Source: JBAXZR01 sp041670165 (GTDB taxonomy: Bacteria; Bacillota; Clostridia; Christensenellales; UBA1242). Taken from it: a DNA stretch of 64,000 nt. The position numbers were made by a program, and so were the translations under genes. Of this stretch, positions 43,495 through 55,200 are shown one piece after another (the first letter of the stretch is position 1; every line of letters starts with the position of its first letter). The stretch spans positions 38,111 through 102,110 of the forward strand of contig JBAXZR010000002.1 in assembly GCA_041670165.1 (NCBI GenBank), written 5' to 3'. The notes beneath the pieces were generated by a model that saw only the letters and a program-made list of their open reading frames with translations, was not told where the DNA came from and made no database searches.

Positions 43495-43806
43495 ATGAAA
43501 ATTGTATATAACAAACTTGTTCGTGATCGCATTCCAGAAATCATTCGAAAAGAAGGAAAGAAAGTTGAAATAAAAATTCTTAATAATGAAGAATTATATT
43601 CATCTTTAAGAGATAAACTTTCTGAAGAAGTTAAAGAATATTTGGAAAGTGGCGACACAAAAGAACTTTGCGATATACTCGAAGTTGTATATTCACTCTC
43701 TTCATTGCAAGGAATTTCAAAAGTAGAATTAGAAAAAATGAGAAACGACAAGGCTATAAAGCGTGGTGGTTTCGAAGATAAAATTTTTCTTATTTCTGAA
43801 GAATAA
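43495..43806 (+). CDS. MazG-like nucleotide pyrophosphohydrolase
   Basis: A 103-residue all-alpha NTP pyrophosphatase of the MazG/HisE-like group. It begins MKIVYNKLVRDRIPEIIRK and contains the metal-binding pattern LSEEVKEYLESGDTKELCD followed by ILEVV (EE-x2-E ... E-x2-D). Such proteins clear aberrant nucleotides. The start is ATG 43495, with AAAAGG 5-8 bases before; GTG 43489 lies in that SD. It follows ppdK after only nine bases, so the two are co-transcribed. Confidence 0.82.
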   Translation: MKIVYNKLVRDRIPEIIRKEGKKVEIKILNNEELYSSLRDKLSEEVKEYLESGDTKELCDILEVVYSLSSLQGISKVELEKMRNDKAIKRGGFEDKIFLISEE

Positions 43807-43812
43807 TAAAAG

Positions 43813-43846
43813 AAAAACTGCTCTCAAATTTAGGGCAGTTTTTTTT
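43813..43846 (+). terminator. Intrinsic terminator of ppdK-MazG-like operon
   Basis: A stem of about 12 bp with one G-T pair (43813-43824 with 43832-43843) and a T run. The next 350 bases (to 44198) are AT-rich with nothing assigned. Confidence 0.85.
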
Positions 43847-44198
43847 ATTAAAATGTTTTGCCATATATTTTTGCAAAAAACAAGAATAGAGAAAAAATTG
43901 TTAATAATTATTTAAAAATCGATTTACTGTTTCAAAATATATTAACATTTATAATGATGAAGAAATTTTTTTTGTAAAAATAAGATTTGAAACATTAAGT
44001 TAAATATTTATTAAAATTTAAAATAATAATGTCAAAATTTTGAAACTCGTAACACTTTACTATCAATGCAAACAAGAAATTAATCAAATTTATTTATAAA
44101 AAGATTAAACAAATCCCGAGATATCGACAAAAATATACTTTTATAATAAAAAAATGTAGTTCAAAACAAAATGATTAAACATAACCATTTAAAACATT

Positions 44199-44226
44199 TT
44201 GATTTTTGATTTGTTTGTTTTATAAT
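44199..44226 (+). promoter_or_regulatory. Predicted promoter of the lipoprotein gene
   Basis: TTGATT (44199-44204), 16 bases, TATAAT (44221-44226). Confidence 0.55.
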
Positions 44227-44245
44227 TAATTAAATGGAGAAATTA

Positions 44246-45232
44246 ATGAATAAAAGATTTATTTTATTTGCATTAGTTCTAGCACTTATTGCACCTTGTG
44301 TAATTTTTTTGAGTGCATGTGGAGAACAAGTTGTTGAAACCAAATGTGAACAAACTTCAAATTTGGTTATAGAAAATGTGTATCAAAATTCGTATGGTGC
44401 TGTGATTATTGAATTTGAAAATGCTTATCAATATATGAGTGTACAAAATAATGAAGGAACAATTTCATACGATCCAACAATTGAAGTTTCTTGCGATAAC
44501 GGAACGAACTGGGAGAATTATTATTTTAGAGATTATACAAATTTAAATTCTGGAATTATTTTATATTATAATGAAATAAACAATAATTATTTGAGTGTTA
44601 ATAGCATTTTGACTTCGAACTTTTCAATTGGATTTGAAGCAAATATTATTGCAAGATTAAAAGAAAATGATACTCATTATGCGTCAAATTCTACTGATAT
44701 TTATTATTATACTTTAAAAACAGTAATTCCATATAAACATATAAGTTGGTTTTATGTTGAAAATGAAGAAGAATTAACAGGTGCAATAGCCAGAAATTCA
44801 ATTGTTAATGTCAATGGTCAAGAAGAAATTCATTATGATGACAGATTTGAATATTTTGATAACAATGAAATTTGCACAGTAAATTATGTTTTGTATTTAT
44901 ATAATAATTCGGTTGTTAAAATAGGAACAGTTTCGGTTAGTGAAGATAGCTACACTGTTACACAATGTGCTAATTATGAAAATTTTGAATATAGATTTTA
45001 TAAAGATAATGGATCATCAAATCTTTTGGAAGATATGGATAGTTATAATAATTATAATTATAATAATATTGGTTGGAATCCAATGTCATCAATAGGTATA
45101 ACTTTTACAACCAATAACACTTATGAACAATTTGACTCAACTTTTTTAAACATTTTGATTAGAGAAAAAGAAACTTCAGAAAAATGTTTTTCCACTTGTT
45201 GCTCTGCGGTATTTGAAATTATAACTGATTAA
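44246..45232 (+). CDS. Exported lipoprotein of unknown function
   Basis: A 328-residue lipoprotein. The N-terminus MNKRFILFALVLALIAPC leads into the lipobox FLSAC, with the lipid-modified Cys at about residue 25. The rest is Asn/Tyr/Glu-rich and beta-strand-like with several tandem Tyr/Asn stretches; I recognise no domain. ATG 46 bases into the promoter-proximal leader (44246) has GGAG six bases upstream, preferred to ATG 44234. It is monocistronic, on the same strand as the giant surface gene but separated from it by merR. Asn-rich, beta-like style is shared with the giant protein. Confidence 0.8.
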   Translation: MNKRFILFALVLALIAPCVIFLSACGEQVVETKCEQTSNLVIENVYQNSYGAVIIEFENAYQYMSVQNNEGTISYDPTIEVSCDNGTNWENYYFRDYTNLNSGIILYYNEINNNYLSVNSILTSNFSIGFEANIIARLKENDTHYASNSTDIYYYTLKTVIPYKHISWFYVENEEELTGAIARNSIVNVNGQEEIHYDDRFEYFDNNEICTVNYVLYLYNNSVVKIGTVSVSEDSYTVTQCANYENFEYRFYKDNGSSNLLEDMDSYNNYNYNNIGWNPMSSIGITFTTNNTYEQFDSTFLNILIREKETSEKCFSTCCSAVFEIITD

Positions 45233-45308
45233 TATATTTTTAAAAGTTTAAATTTCTTTTTTAAAAATTAGAATCCAATTATTATAGCAAAAAAATTAGT
45301 TAAAAAAC

Positions 45309-45342
45309 AAATCTATAATTTCAATTTTAAAAATATAGATTT
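45309..45342 (-). terminator. Probable terminator of merR
   Basis: On the minus strand an inverted repeat (45334-45342 with 45309-45317) is followed by a T run. The right arm overlaps the merR stop. The loop of 16 bases is large. Confidence 0.5.
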
Positions 45343-46130
45343 TATTTAATTTGTAGCATTATTTCTGTAACAAAATCATTTGCTGAATCTTTTGAACCGT
45401 ATGATTCAATATACTGTTCAATTGGATAATCAATTGTTTCAATGTTCGCTTTTTTGCAATATTCATTTAAGAATTTATATGCTTTTGGTAAATCATGATA
45501 ATCACCATTATGAAGCGTACATATATATTTTTGTTTTGGAATTATTTTCGTATTTACATTAGCATTTAAAACTTCTGCAAAAATTTCAACATTATTATCT
45601 TCAAATTTAATTTTATCATCATAGTATTTTGTGTAGAAATTATATGGTTGTTTGATTTTGACTTTCTTTTGTATAAATTCGTTAAGTATTTTTTCATATA
45701 TGAATAGAATATCTATGCTTTTTGCAACCTTTGTTTTATAAGTATAAACAATATGTTCTGGTATTTCTTTTATATAGGCTGAATAGGACATCTCCTTGTT
45801 GAAAATTTTGAAAATTTGTACCAAACTTTGCAAATTAAAAATTTTTTCTTGAACCATTTTTAATTTTTGATTCATTGTAAAATTGCCTTGTAAAAATTGT
45901 TTTATTTCTTCCAAAGATAGTTGCAAATTTTTTAATTGAATAATTTGTGAAATTGTTCCTAATTGCGAAATTGAATAGTAACGATATCCAGTTTCTTCAT
46001 TTTTTTCATGTGGCAAAAACAAGCCAATTTTTTCATAAAACAAGAGAGTGTCCACAGTTAACCCAACAAATTCTGCAAACTCTTTAATTTTGTACAATGG
46101 ATGAATATATTTTTTTTCTAAAATTTTCAT
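45342..46130 (-). CDS. MerR family transcriptional regulator with effector-binding domain
   Basis: A 262-residue regulator. Its N-terminal MerR helix-turn-helix and wing are clear (YKIKEFAEFVGLTVDTLLFY, then EETGYRYYSISQL), followed by the dimerisation helix (about 75-110). The C-terminal about 150 residues look like a GyrI/BmrR-type small-molecule-binding domain, ending near YIESYGSKDSANDFVTEIML. MerR proteins of this type sense ligands (drugs, membrane or redox signals) and twist a promoter with an overlong spacer. Just such a promoter lies in front of the divergent giant gene. AGGG lies six bases before the ATG. The ligand is unknown. Confidence 0.88.
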   Translation of the reverse strand: MKILEKKYIHPLYKIKEFAEFVGLTVDTLLFYEKIGLFLPHEKNEETGYRYYSISQLGTISQIIQLKNLQLSLEEIKQFLQGNFTMNQKLKMVQEKIFNLQSLVQIFKIFNKEMSYSAYIKEIPEHIVYTYKTKVAKSIDILFIYEKILNEFIQKKVKIKQPYNFYTKYYDDKIKFEDNNVEIFAEVLNANVNTKIIPKQKYICTLHNGDYHDLPKAYKFLNEYCKKANIETIDYPIEQYIESYGSKDSANDFVTEIMLQIK

Positions 46131-46139
46131 AAATTTCCC

Positions 46140-46171
46140 TTGACTCCCGCCTTATGACGGGTGTTTATAAT
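46140..46171 (+). promoter_or_regulatory. MerR-type operator/promoter of the giant surface gene
   Basis: TTGACT (46140-46145) and TATAAT (46166-46171) are separated by 20 bases, too long for ordinary sigma-A use but typical of MerR targets. The spacer holds a dyad (CTCCCG...CGGGTG, 46144-46149 and 46158-46163) as in drug- and stress-sensing MerR operators. Direct binding by the adjacent regulator is inferred. Confidence 0.65.
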
Positions 46172-46175
46172 ATAT

Positions 46176-46204
46176 AATATAATAAAATAAATTGTATAAG
46201 TCAA
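46176..46204 (-). promoter_or_regulatory. Predicted promoter of merR, overlapping the giant gene promoter
   Basis: On the minus strand TTGACT (46199-46204), 17 bases, TATATT (46176-46181). Its transcript runs through the operator dyad, so MerR bound there should also restrain its own synthesis. Confidence 0.65.
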
Positions 46205-46223
46205 TTCATATTTGGGGGTACTT

Positions 46224-49200
46224 ATGAAAAAATATTTTAAACCATTATTAACAAGTTTTATTGTTTTAGGTTTTGTAATATTTTCATTTTTATTTCATTG
46301 TAATATAACTGTTAGTGCAGGTGGAGAAGAAATTGATACTCAAATTGCTTCAATTGGCTTTGAAGTTGTGAACATTGACAGCAGTGACAATCCAAATTTG
46401 TACATAGCTGAAAAAAATAATGCTGAACAAACTATTAAAGTATGTATTAGTCAAGCACAAGATGTTGATGTAATATTTTCTTTAACAGAAAACATAGTAA
46501 TTCCTCAATTTTCTAATTCTCCTTCCTATTATGAAAATATTGAAAATGAGCCAAATTTTCAAGAATTGATTAATGAATGGGAAGATTATTGGCAACAAGT
46601 TTTTATCAATCAAGGAAATATTTTTGAATACAATTCAACTTATACCTTACCAGCAGGTCAAACAACTGTTAATATTGTATTAACTCAAAATTCTAATGCT
46701 GAAAGCGTAGATGATATAAGAGTAAGAGAAATAACTCTTTCTACAACTTCTCAAGAAGTTCAAGCTGGATATGAACCAACAACAAATGGTCTACGCTCAA
46801 TTCTTGATGTTGTTGTTTATGATTTGAATGGTAACAATTCAATTATAATTGTTCCTGACAATTCAGATAGTATTGAAACAATAGGATATAGAAATTTTAA
46901 AATTATACGCACAGGAGATAATGGTCTTAAAACTACAGCTCCTTCTTTTCAATACAAATTAATTAATTATGATATAAATAATAATAAAGAGTTAAAATTT
47001 GAAACAACTCAAAGTAACTACATTTTTAAAATAGTTGAAGGTAAATATGAAACCGAAGCAAATTTAAAGCTTAAATTTTTTGATAATAATTACTTAAATT
47101 GGCAATCTGTATATACTTTGCAATTTTCCAATTTTGAAAATTGTGGAACACAATATTTTAATAGTAATACATTATCTTTGAAAGACTTTGATAATAATTT
47201 AAAAACTTCATTTTTTATCGAAGATGATGAACTTAGTTTAATTAATAATGATGCAATGATTGTTTTGAATTTACCACAAACAAATCCTTATATTCGCCCA
47301 GAAGAAAATTATGATGCTGTCTTGCCTGAAGAAGGTGGAGTTTTGTCTTATGAAATATACACAAGACCATCAACAGGAAAAAGTGTAAGTGCATTCAGAT
47401 TGTTTTACACAATAGATTTTGAAAAAACATCTGCAGTTCTTGGAACTGACTTTAATTTAGATGAAAATTATTCTATTGTTCAAAATGTTGGATATATAGA
47501 TTTTAATGATAGTGAAGTTAATGAAGACTCAATTGGAATTTTAAATATTGAAGCTTTGAATAATAATTTGCTTGATGGAGCAAAAACTTTACATGTTCAA
47601 TTTTTCTTGTCAGATGAAAACACAAACATTTTGTTGCCTGCAAAAGACTTCTTATCACTTGCTATTTGGGATGATGAGTATTTAGCAGAAAATAATACAA
47701 TTTCTTGGGCAAATTCTATGGCTTATTCTGGGGCAGATATTATAGATGGAGTTGTTTCTTTTAATAGTTCATATTCAGATTGCTTAATTAATTTAAACAC
47801 TGATTATTATGGAAACTTAAATTATTCAATTCCAATTCAATACAATGATATTACAACTCAAGTTGGCGTAGATTATAATAAAACCTCATATTTTGATAAC
47901 TTGACTTTATTTAATTATGAAACAGAAACTTTTGTATACGATATTTGGGGTACTAATCTTAATGTTTTAAACAATGGTTTATTTTATGGAACAAAAAGAT
48001 TGCAAGTTACAATCTTAGAAGATTATTTACCAGAAGGTTTTTCACTTAATGGACCTGCTTCAATCTTTATTGATTTGGTCGGTGATTATGAAAAGGATTA
48101 TTTATTCACTGATATAAGTAGCATAAATGTTAATCGAGATGAAGATATCACATTCACGGTTTATAGATCAGAAACAACAGCATATACAAATTATATAGAT
48201 TTACAAAATTCTAGTTTAGTTGAGGGCGAGCATTACCAAAATGACCTTTTCCCTTTTGCCGTAAATTGGGAAGAAGGTCAAACTGAGCAAACTATATCCA
48301 TTCCTTTGTTAGATTTCTCTTCATTAACAACAGATTTTTATGGAGATTTAGTTTTTCTTAACAGCCAGCAAAATGATTTTAACAAAAGCTTTGTAAATCA
48401 ATATACATCTGTAAATTTAACACTTATCAACTCATTTGAAAGAGGTAAGTTTTATTTTGGTTTAAGTGAATATACATACCTTACAAGCCTTGGAAGTTTA
48501 GTTGTAGAAGTTATGAGAACATCTAATGTTGGAGTAGCAAGCATTAATTATTCTTTGGTTGCACTTACAGGACTAACAGAAAATGAAATGGCAGTTATTG
48601 GAATTGATATTAATGACACGCACGGAACTTTAACTTTTAATGATGGTGAATTTTTAAAAACTATAAATATTACTATTCCTACAATTACAAGAAAGATTTT
48701 GAATAGGAAAATTGGACTTAAATTAAGTGAACCTTCTAGATATAGTTCAATTTCGCAAGAACAAACAATTTTAATTATCAACGATGATACATGGCCTACA
48801 ATATTTTTAAGCAAAGAAACATTATCTTACACTGATCTTAATGGAACTAATCCAAATTGTTTAAGATTTTATCCTGTAACTGATAAAAGAAATAAAGCTT
48901 ATTTTAATGTTGGAATAACATCATCTTCCTTGCCTATAGATGTTTACACAATAAATTTTAATATGTATGCTGTTAGTGATGCTTCATTGCAAGGAATTGA
49001 AGTGTGGATTGATAATCAAAAACTTTCTCCAACATTATTAGCAGAACCTTATACATATTTAGATATAACTTATTACTACTCATATAATTACACTGCGTTA
49101 TTAAACAAAGATAATAATTATTTTGTTATAACTTTAAATTATGAAAATATTTATGACATTCTTCCAGTTTTTGCTGGAAACATGTTTTGCGTGACAGCAA

Positions 49201-52200
49201 ACAGCCAAACAATTGAAGAAAGTTTGACAAATGTTACAATAAGTGCTGAAAAAAGTACAGCAAATATGCCAACAATTTCTATGGCTCTTGATGAAGATAC
49301 CATTGGTAATAATGATAGTATTGCTGTAACTATTTCTAGAACTTGGGAAAATATTTATTTAAGACAATCTGTAAGGCTTGTAGCAAGTGGCGGTTTGATG
49401 TATTTGGGTGAGCCACTCATGTATGAACCTTTAGATACCATAATTACTTTTGAACCTTTTGAAGAAAAAAAAGTTATTATGTTTTACTCTAAGACTGGCT
49501 ATACAATATATGATGAACAACCAATTTTATCTCTTTATGATGCAAATGATAATTTAATTGCTGAAAGAGATGTTACAGTTTTATCCGATGTCACAAGCTC
49601 ATTTATTAAATTGGAAGCCATTAAAATTGGAAATAATAATTATACTAAAATTGGACTTGAAAAAACTTTGCAAGTTTTGTTTAAATTGTCAAGAACTTGG
49701 AATGAAGAAATAACGATTACAATGACTGGTTTACATCCAGCATTATCCACAACTCAAATTGTATTTCCTGTTGGAGTTAAAGAAGTTGTTCATGATTTCC
49801 ATGTAGATGGCTTGTTACTCACTGAAAATATCAATAACATTAGTTATAATTTGAGCAACTTCCCAACTGAAGTTAATGGTAAGCCTTTGATTGTTAATTG
49901 TAGTGAAGTTGGTTGGTCATTTTATTCTGATCTTTATAATATAGGTTTGCCAAATATTTCTTTCCACACACTTGATATTTTTGAAAATCAACAAACATTT
50001 TTAACAGTAGAATACAATCCAGGAGAAACACCAATTTCATCTTTAAGTGAAAAACTAATCTATTGTGATTTGACGGGCACTGCAGAACTTGGAAAAGACT
50101 ATGTTATCGATAATGCAATAGGAAACCCAGGTCGCTATAACAGTTCTCTTAATGCTTTCATTATTCCAGCTGGCAGAAATATTATTAATTATTATGTGAA
50201 AAGTTTTAACGATTTAAGGCTAGAAAGTTTTAAAACAATTGTTTTCACTTTTTATGAACTCTCACCAGATGGCACAAAGTTTGCTCAAAGAACTTACACT
50301 GTAAACATTCACAACATAGATAGTTACGGCAAAATTTCTATAACAAAACAAGCAACAGAAAGTGGTTATGACTTGCTAGTTACCAATGCAAATAACACCG
50401 GTATGGGAATGAGTATTGGGCTAAAGTTAAATGACTCTACTGCAGTTATGGGAGTTGACTATACTATAACAAACTATGATTCAATTGATGAAGTAAATAA
50501 TATAGTATATGTCTATTTTGATGGCTCAAATCAAACAAAAACATTGCATATAAATTACTTTACAAATAATAGATGTGTTTTAAGTTTTCAAGTATTAGAA
50601 TATCCTTCTTCAAACATAGAAATTTTAACAAATAAAATTGATATTATACTTATGCCAACAATTTCAACTGAAGTTATTGATGAAATTGCAAATAATGAAA
50701 CAACTTTTGTTTCAGGTCTTGGACAAGAAGCAAATTATTACTTTTTTTATAATGAAATTTATTCAAAATACACAAACGGAAATACAAGTTTTGTTGCAAA
50801 CAGAGTTGATATTTATAACAACGGAAATATTTACGATGTAATTTACACATATAAAACAATCTACAATAGTGTTGTTACAACTGTAAAGGTTTCTTATGGC
50901 ACATATACTTCAAACGAATTTATAATTCCAAGCAAAGTAAATGCAAAAAATTGGACAGACATAAACGGCGATGGAATTAAAGAAATGTGCTATGCTTCTT
51001 GCTATCCATATTCTTTCTATGGTGGAATGACAGAATGTGAAGACTTTGGAAAATATGGAGTTTTTTACATTGATTTTATAAACAATTTAGAAGGTTCAAT
51101 CCTTGTACTTTCGCAAGCAGAAGTTTTAAACAAATATATAGAAATTAATTTTATTGATTTGACTTGTGATGGCAAAAATGAAATTACAATATTTATTCAA
51201 AACTCAGCTTTTAGTAAAGACAAATATAATTATACATTAGGAGATAATTCATTTTACATAATATCAAACACTTCTCAAACAGATTTTAATTTAGAAATTG
51301 TGTATTTTGAAAGTGGAAGTCGCATTATTAATAACAACAATATGAGGCTTGTATTTGTAAACTATTATAATTACGATTATGAAGTTCCTCACATTGTTTT
51401 AAGGTATTTAAAACCAAGTGATTTTAATATTAACAACAATAAATTAAATGAAAACTATACTTCGGTAGCTATATCTTTATATGGTCATGATAAATATAAA
51501 AACATTTTTATAAATAACATTTCTACAATTGTTAATGAAAACGAATATTTAACATTTAATGTTTACAATACAAGCGGAAGTGCAGGAACTTTTACAATTA
51601 CATATACTGGTATTACTGCAGTTGCAATAAGAGATTTTGCATTAAGCGGAACAGTAACTTACATTTTTAGACAAGGCGAATATAACAAAGAAATTTCACT
51701 TTTAATTGTAGACAATTATCTTCCAAACGATGATTTAACATTTAAAATTACAATAGGCAGTAACGATTTCTATTTAGGAAGCAGAACAGAGAATATTATT
51801 ACAATTAAAGATAAAACAATTATTAATAAAAGTATAATATTTACAATTCAAGATAATTTTAATGTAGATAAAAATGTTACAGATTCAAGCTTGTATGAAA
51901 GCACTTATACATACATTACTGGAAATAATGCTTTATTTTCTGTTAGGTCATTAATATTAAATGGTTTGTCTGCTTTTAACACAGACAGATATTTTCCAAA
52001 AATTTCTGCTACTTTCAATGGAACCACAGTGACAGATACTGATAATAAAGGATATATAAACTTTACAAACCTTTTAGCTTTAGCTTCTGGTTTAGATGGT
52101 ATAATTAGAGTTCGAGTAGACTTTATGGCAAAAAATGGAGAAAGTATTACAAGCACTATATTGTCAACCATTTCATTTGACATACCTTATTACAACCATG

Positions 52201-55200
52201 AAACTCGTGAAGCCGAAAACACAATAACAACTGATAATCAAATTTCTGTTGGACAAAAAGCAAGAATTACTATTCGCTCTTCTTTTGATGGCTCTTTGAC
52301 AAACGCTCATAAAATTAGAGTTACATATTTTAATTCTGTAAACAACTCAACTCAAACCTTTAATTCTGATGAAAAAGGCATTTCAGACTTCCAAGTTGAT
52401 GGCGGTAATTTATCAAAAGTGTATAGTAACACAATTACTGTCAGAAATATAACTACAGGTGAAGAAGAAAGTTATGAACATATATTAAGTGTTTATGGGG
52501 AAAAAATTGAAGCAACAATTATCACAACCAATGATATTAATGCATCTTTAATTAGTTCTGTAAAAATTAAGGTTGTTGGTCAAGATGTAAACTTTACAGC
52601 TGAAGGTGTAACAAATAGTAACACTGGTAGATTTAATATAAAACTTATTCCTTTTAAAACTTACAAAATTTATTATAATGAAGGAAATGCAATAACTTAT
52701 CTTAATGAAGGAGTCTATACATTAACAAATGCTACTTTTGAAAACACTGTTATAACCTTAAACTTAACATTAAGAAATAATAATACTCAAATTAATAATG
52801 TTCAAGTTTATGTTCAATCAAAAAGTCAAGTAATATCTATGGTCTGCGGTTCAATAGGTGAATATTTTACAAAGGGCGGTGCAAGCCCAATAAATGGCAT
52901 GGCTATGGCAGATGTTATATATTCATATCTAAACGGCACTTTGCATCGTCAATTAAATGCAAATGAACAAATTATGTTAAAAAGTTATTTTGAATATACT
53001 GCTGGATATACAAGCTCAAGAACATCTATAGCAGGATTTAAATATGCAATAGGAAACGATATTTTCCTTGGAAGCCCTGATTTAAAAATATATAAAACAT
53101 TAGCAAAAGAAACTGAAGATGTTGTTATATTTTCTTATGATTATTATCCAGTTTATTCAAATGCAACTATAACATTAAAATCTTCTGGTGTTGCACTTAA
53201 TTCTACAAATGCAGCTATTCTTAACTACAATGTAACTAATTATTATGGTCAAACCTGTCAACGAAATTTTATTGCTAGAACAGGCATAGAAGATAATTTA
53301 ATTGATATGGAAATTGTTAGCAATGCGTATTCTTCAGGAAAAAAAGTTGTTCAATTTGTTGCATTTGGTGATGGACTTGGAAGAATGCTTGCTGCTGGAA
53401 TTAATGAAGGACTTTCACAAATACAAACTGCAGAAATACCATCTTGGGTTAAATTTTTGGACGGAATGAGTTTTGCGCTCAGTTTCACAGATAAAGAGCT
53501 TGGCTTCCAAATTGACGAAGAAGAAATGACAATTTCTATTTATATTGGAATTTCAAAAACAATTTTTGAAAGAAGTCATGGTGCTAGTTACGCTAACCAA
53601 GACACACCATCACTCTCAGAACTTAGAGGAGCAAAAAATGGCGGTGTTTTAAGTTCTGGTAGGGGTGGATTTGGTTTTGGAATTGGTCTTGGCGGAAAAA
53701 TGCATTTCAAATATGTAGATGATTCTTGGCGACTTTTGGCTGGAGAAATATATGTTTCTGTTTCTGCTTCATACAACTACACAAAATATTTCTTAATTCC
53801 TGTAGTTAATTTCCCTGCATTCTTTAGTGCAACAGTAAGTTTAACAATGACAAATACTGTTATGTTTGACTGGAATGCAGCAGAGTGCAAAACAGATGTT
53901 ACAGGTCAAGTTGCATTTGAACTTGCTCTTGAAATTGAAATTGGACTTGGTATTCGTGGAGTGTTCTCTGCAAGTGTTTTTGGACAAGGCTCTATTGAAG
54001 TTATTATTCAATATCATACTGGTGGTGCAAAATTAACTTTATCCGTTTGTGGTGGAGTACGATTGCAAATAATTTTCTGGAAATATGAATATATCTTTGC
54101 AGAAACGCAGTGGAGTACTCAGTCGGACGGCTATGTTGAACGCAATTTACAAAATAATGTTTATATGACACAACTTAAAAACCTAGTGCCATCAACTTCT
54201 TATGAAGGAGTTGCACAAGTCATGAATAGTGACAGTGAAGTTATTATGGAAATGGCTTTAAATGAAGCTTGCGAAGTTGAAGATGTTGTTGTTGTAGAAA
54301 ATATTTTTGAATCAGCTGCTCCACAAATGGCAGAACTTTCTGATGGAACAAAGATGATTGCTTGGATAAATCAAGACAGTAATCGTGGAGTGAATAATAG
54401 TGAATTGATTAACTATATTTATTATAATGGTGAAGAATGGAGTGATGTTCAAGTTTTGGATTCAACAATTACTGCAGATTTATACTTTGATTTAAAAACA
54501 TTTGAAAACACTTTCGCAATTTCCTATAGTGAAGTTAAAAAATCACTTGGTTCAGGTTCAACATTAAGTGAAAGACTGCAACTCAGCGAAATTGCATTTT
54601 CGATTTTTGATAAAAACACAATGACTTTTTCTAAGACAAGGTTAACTGACAATATTTATAATGATAGAATTGTAATGTTTGAAATGACGGGTGATACTGG
54701 CATTATGGTTGTTTATCAATCTCAAAATAACAATATTAATGATGAAATGACCCTTAACGAGTTCTTGTGTGGAGAAAATGCAAATAATAGGCTGTTATAT
54801 AGCATTTATTCACAAGGTGTTTGGGGCGAGTTTAAAACATTGCAGACTAGTATCCCAGCAATTGTGAACTTAAGCTTAAAAATTGTTAATAACATTGCAT
54901 ATATTGCAATAGAAACAGATAACGACAATGATTTTGACACAACAAATGACCGAGAAATTTTGTTAATTCAATATATCTTTGCTAATAATGTAATCGCATT
55001 AGAATCTATTACAGATAATTCTATTGCAGACACTGATCCTATTTTAGCTTCATTTAATAATAAAATTGTTTTAGTATTTAAAAGTGAAGACAAAATTGTT
55101 TGCTATTATAATAACAAATTTTCTTCAATAACTGTTCTACCAGCGGGTCAATCAATTTTCTCATTCTATTCTAATGACAATTATGCAGTCCTTTTATGGA

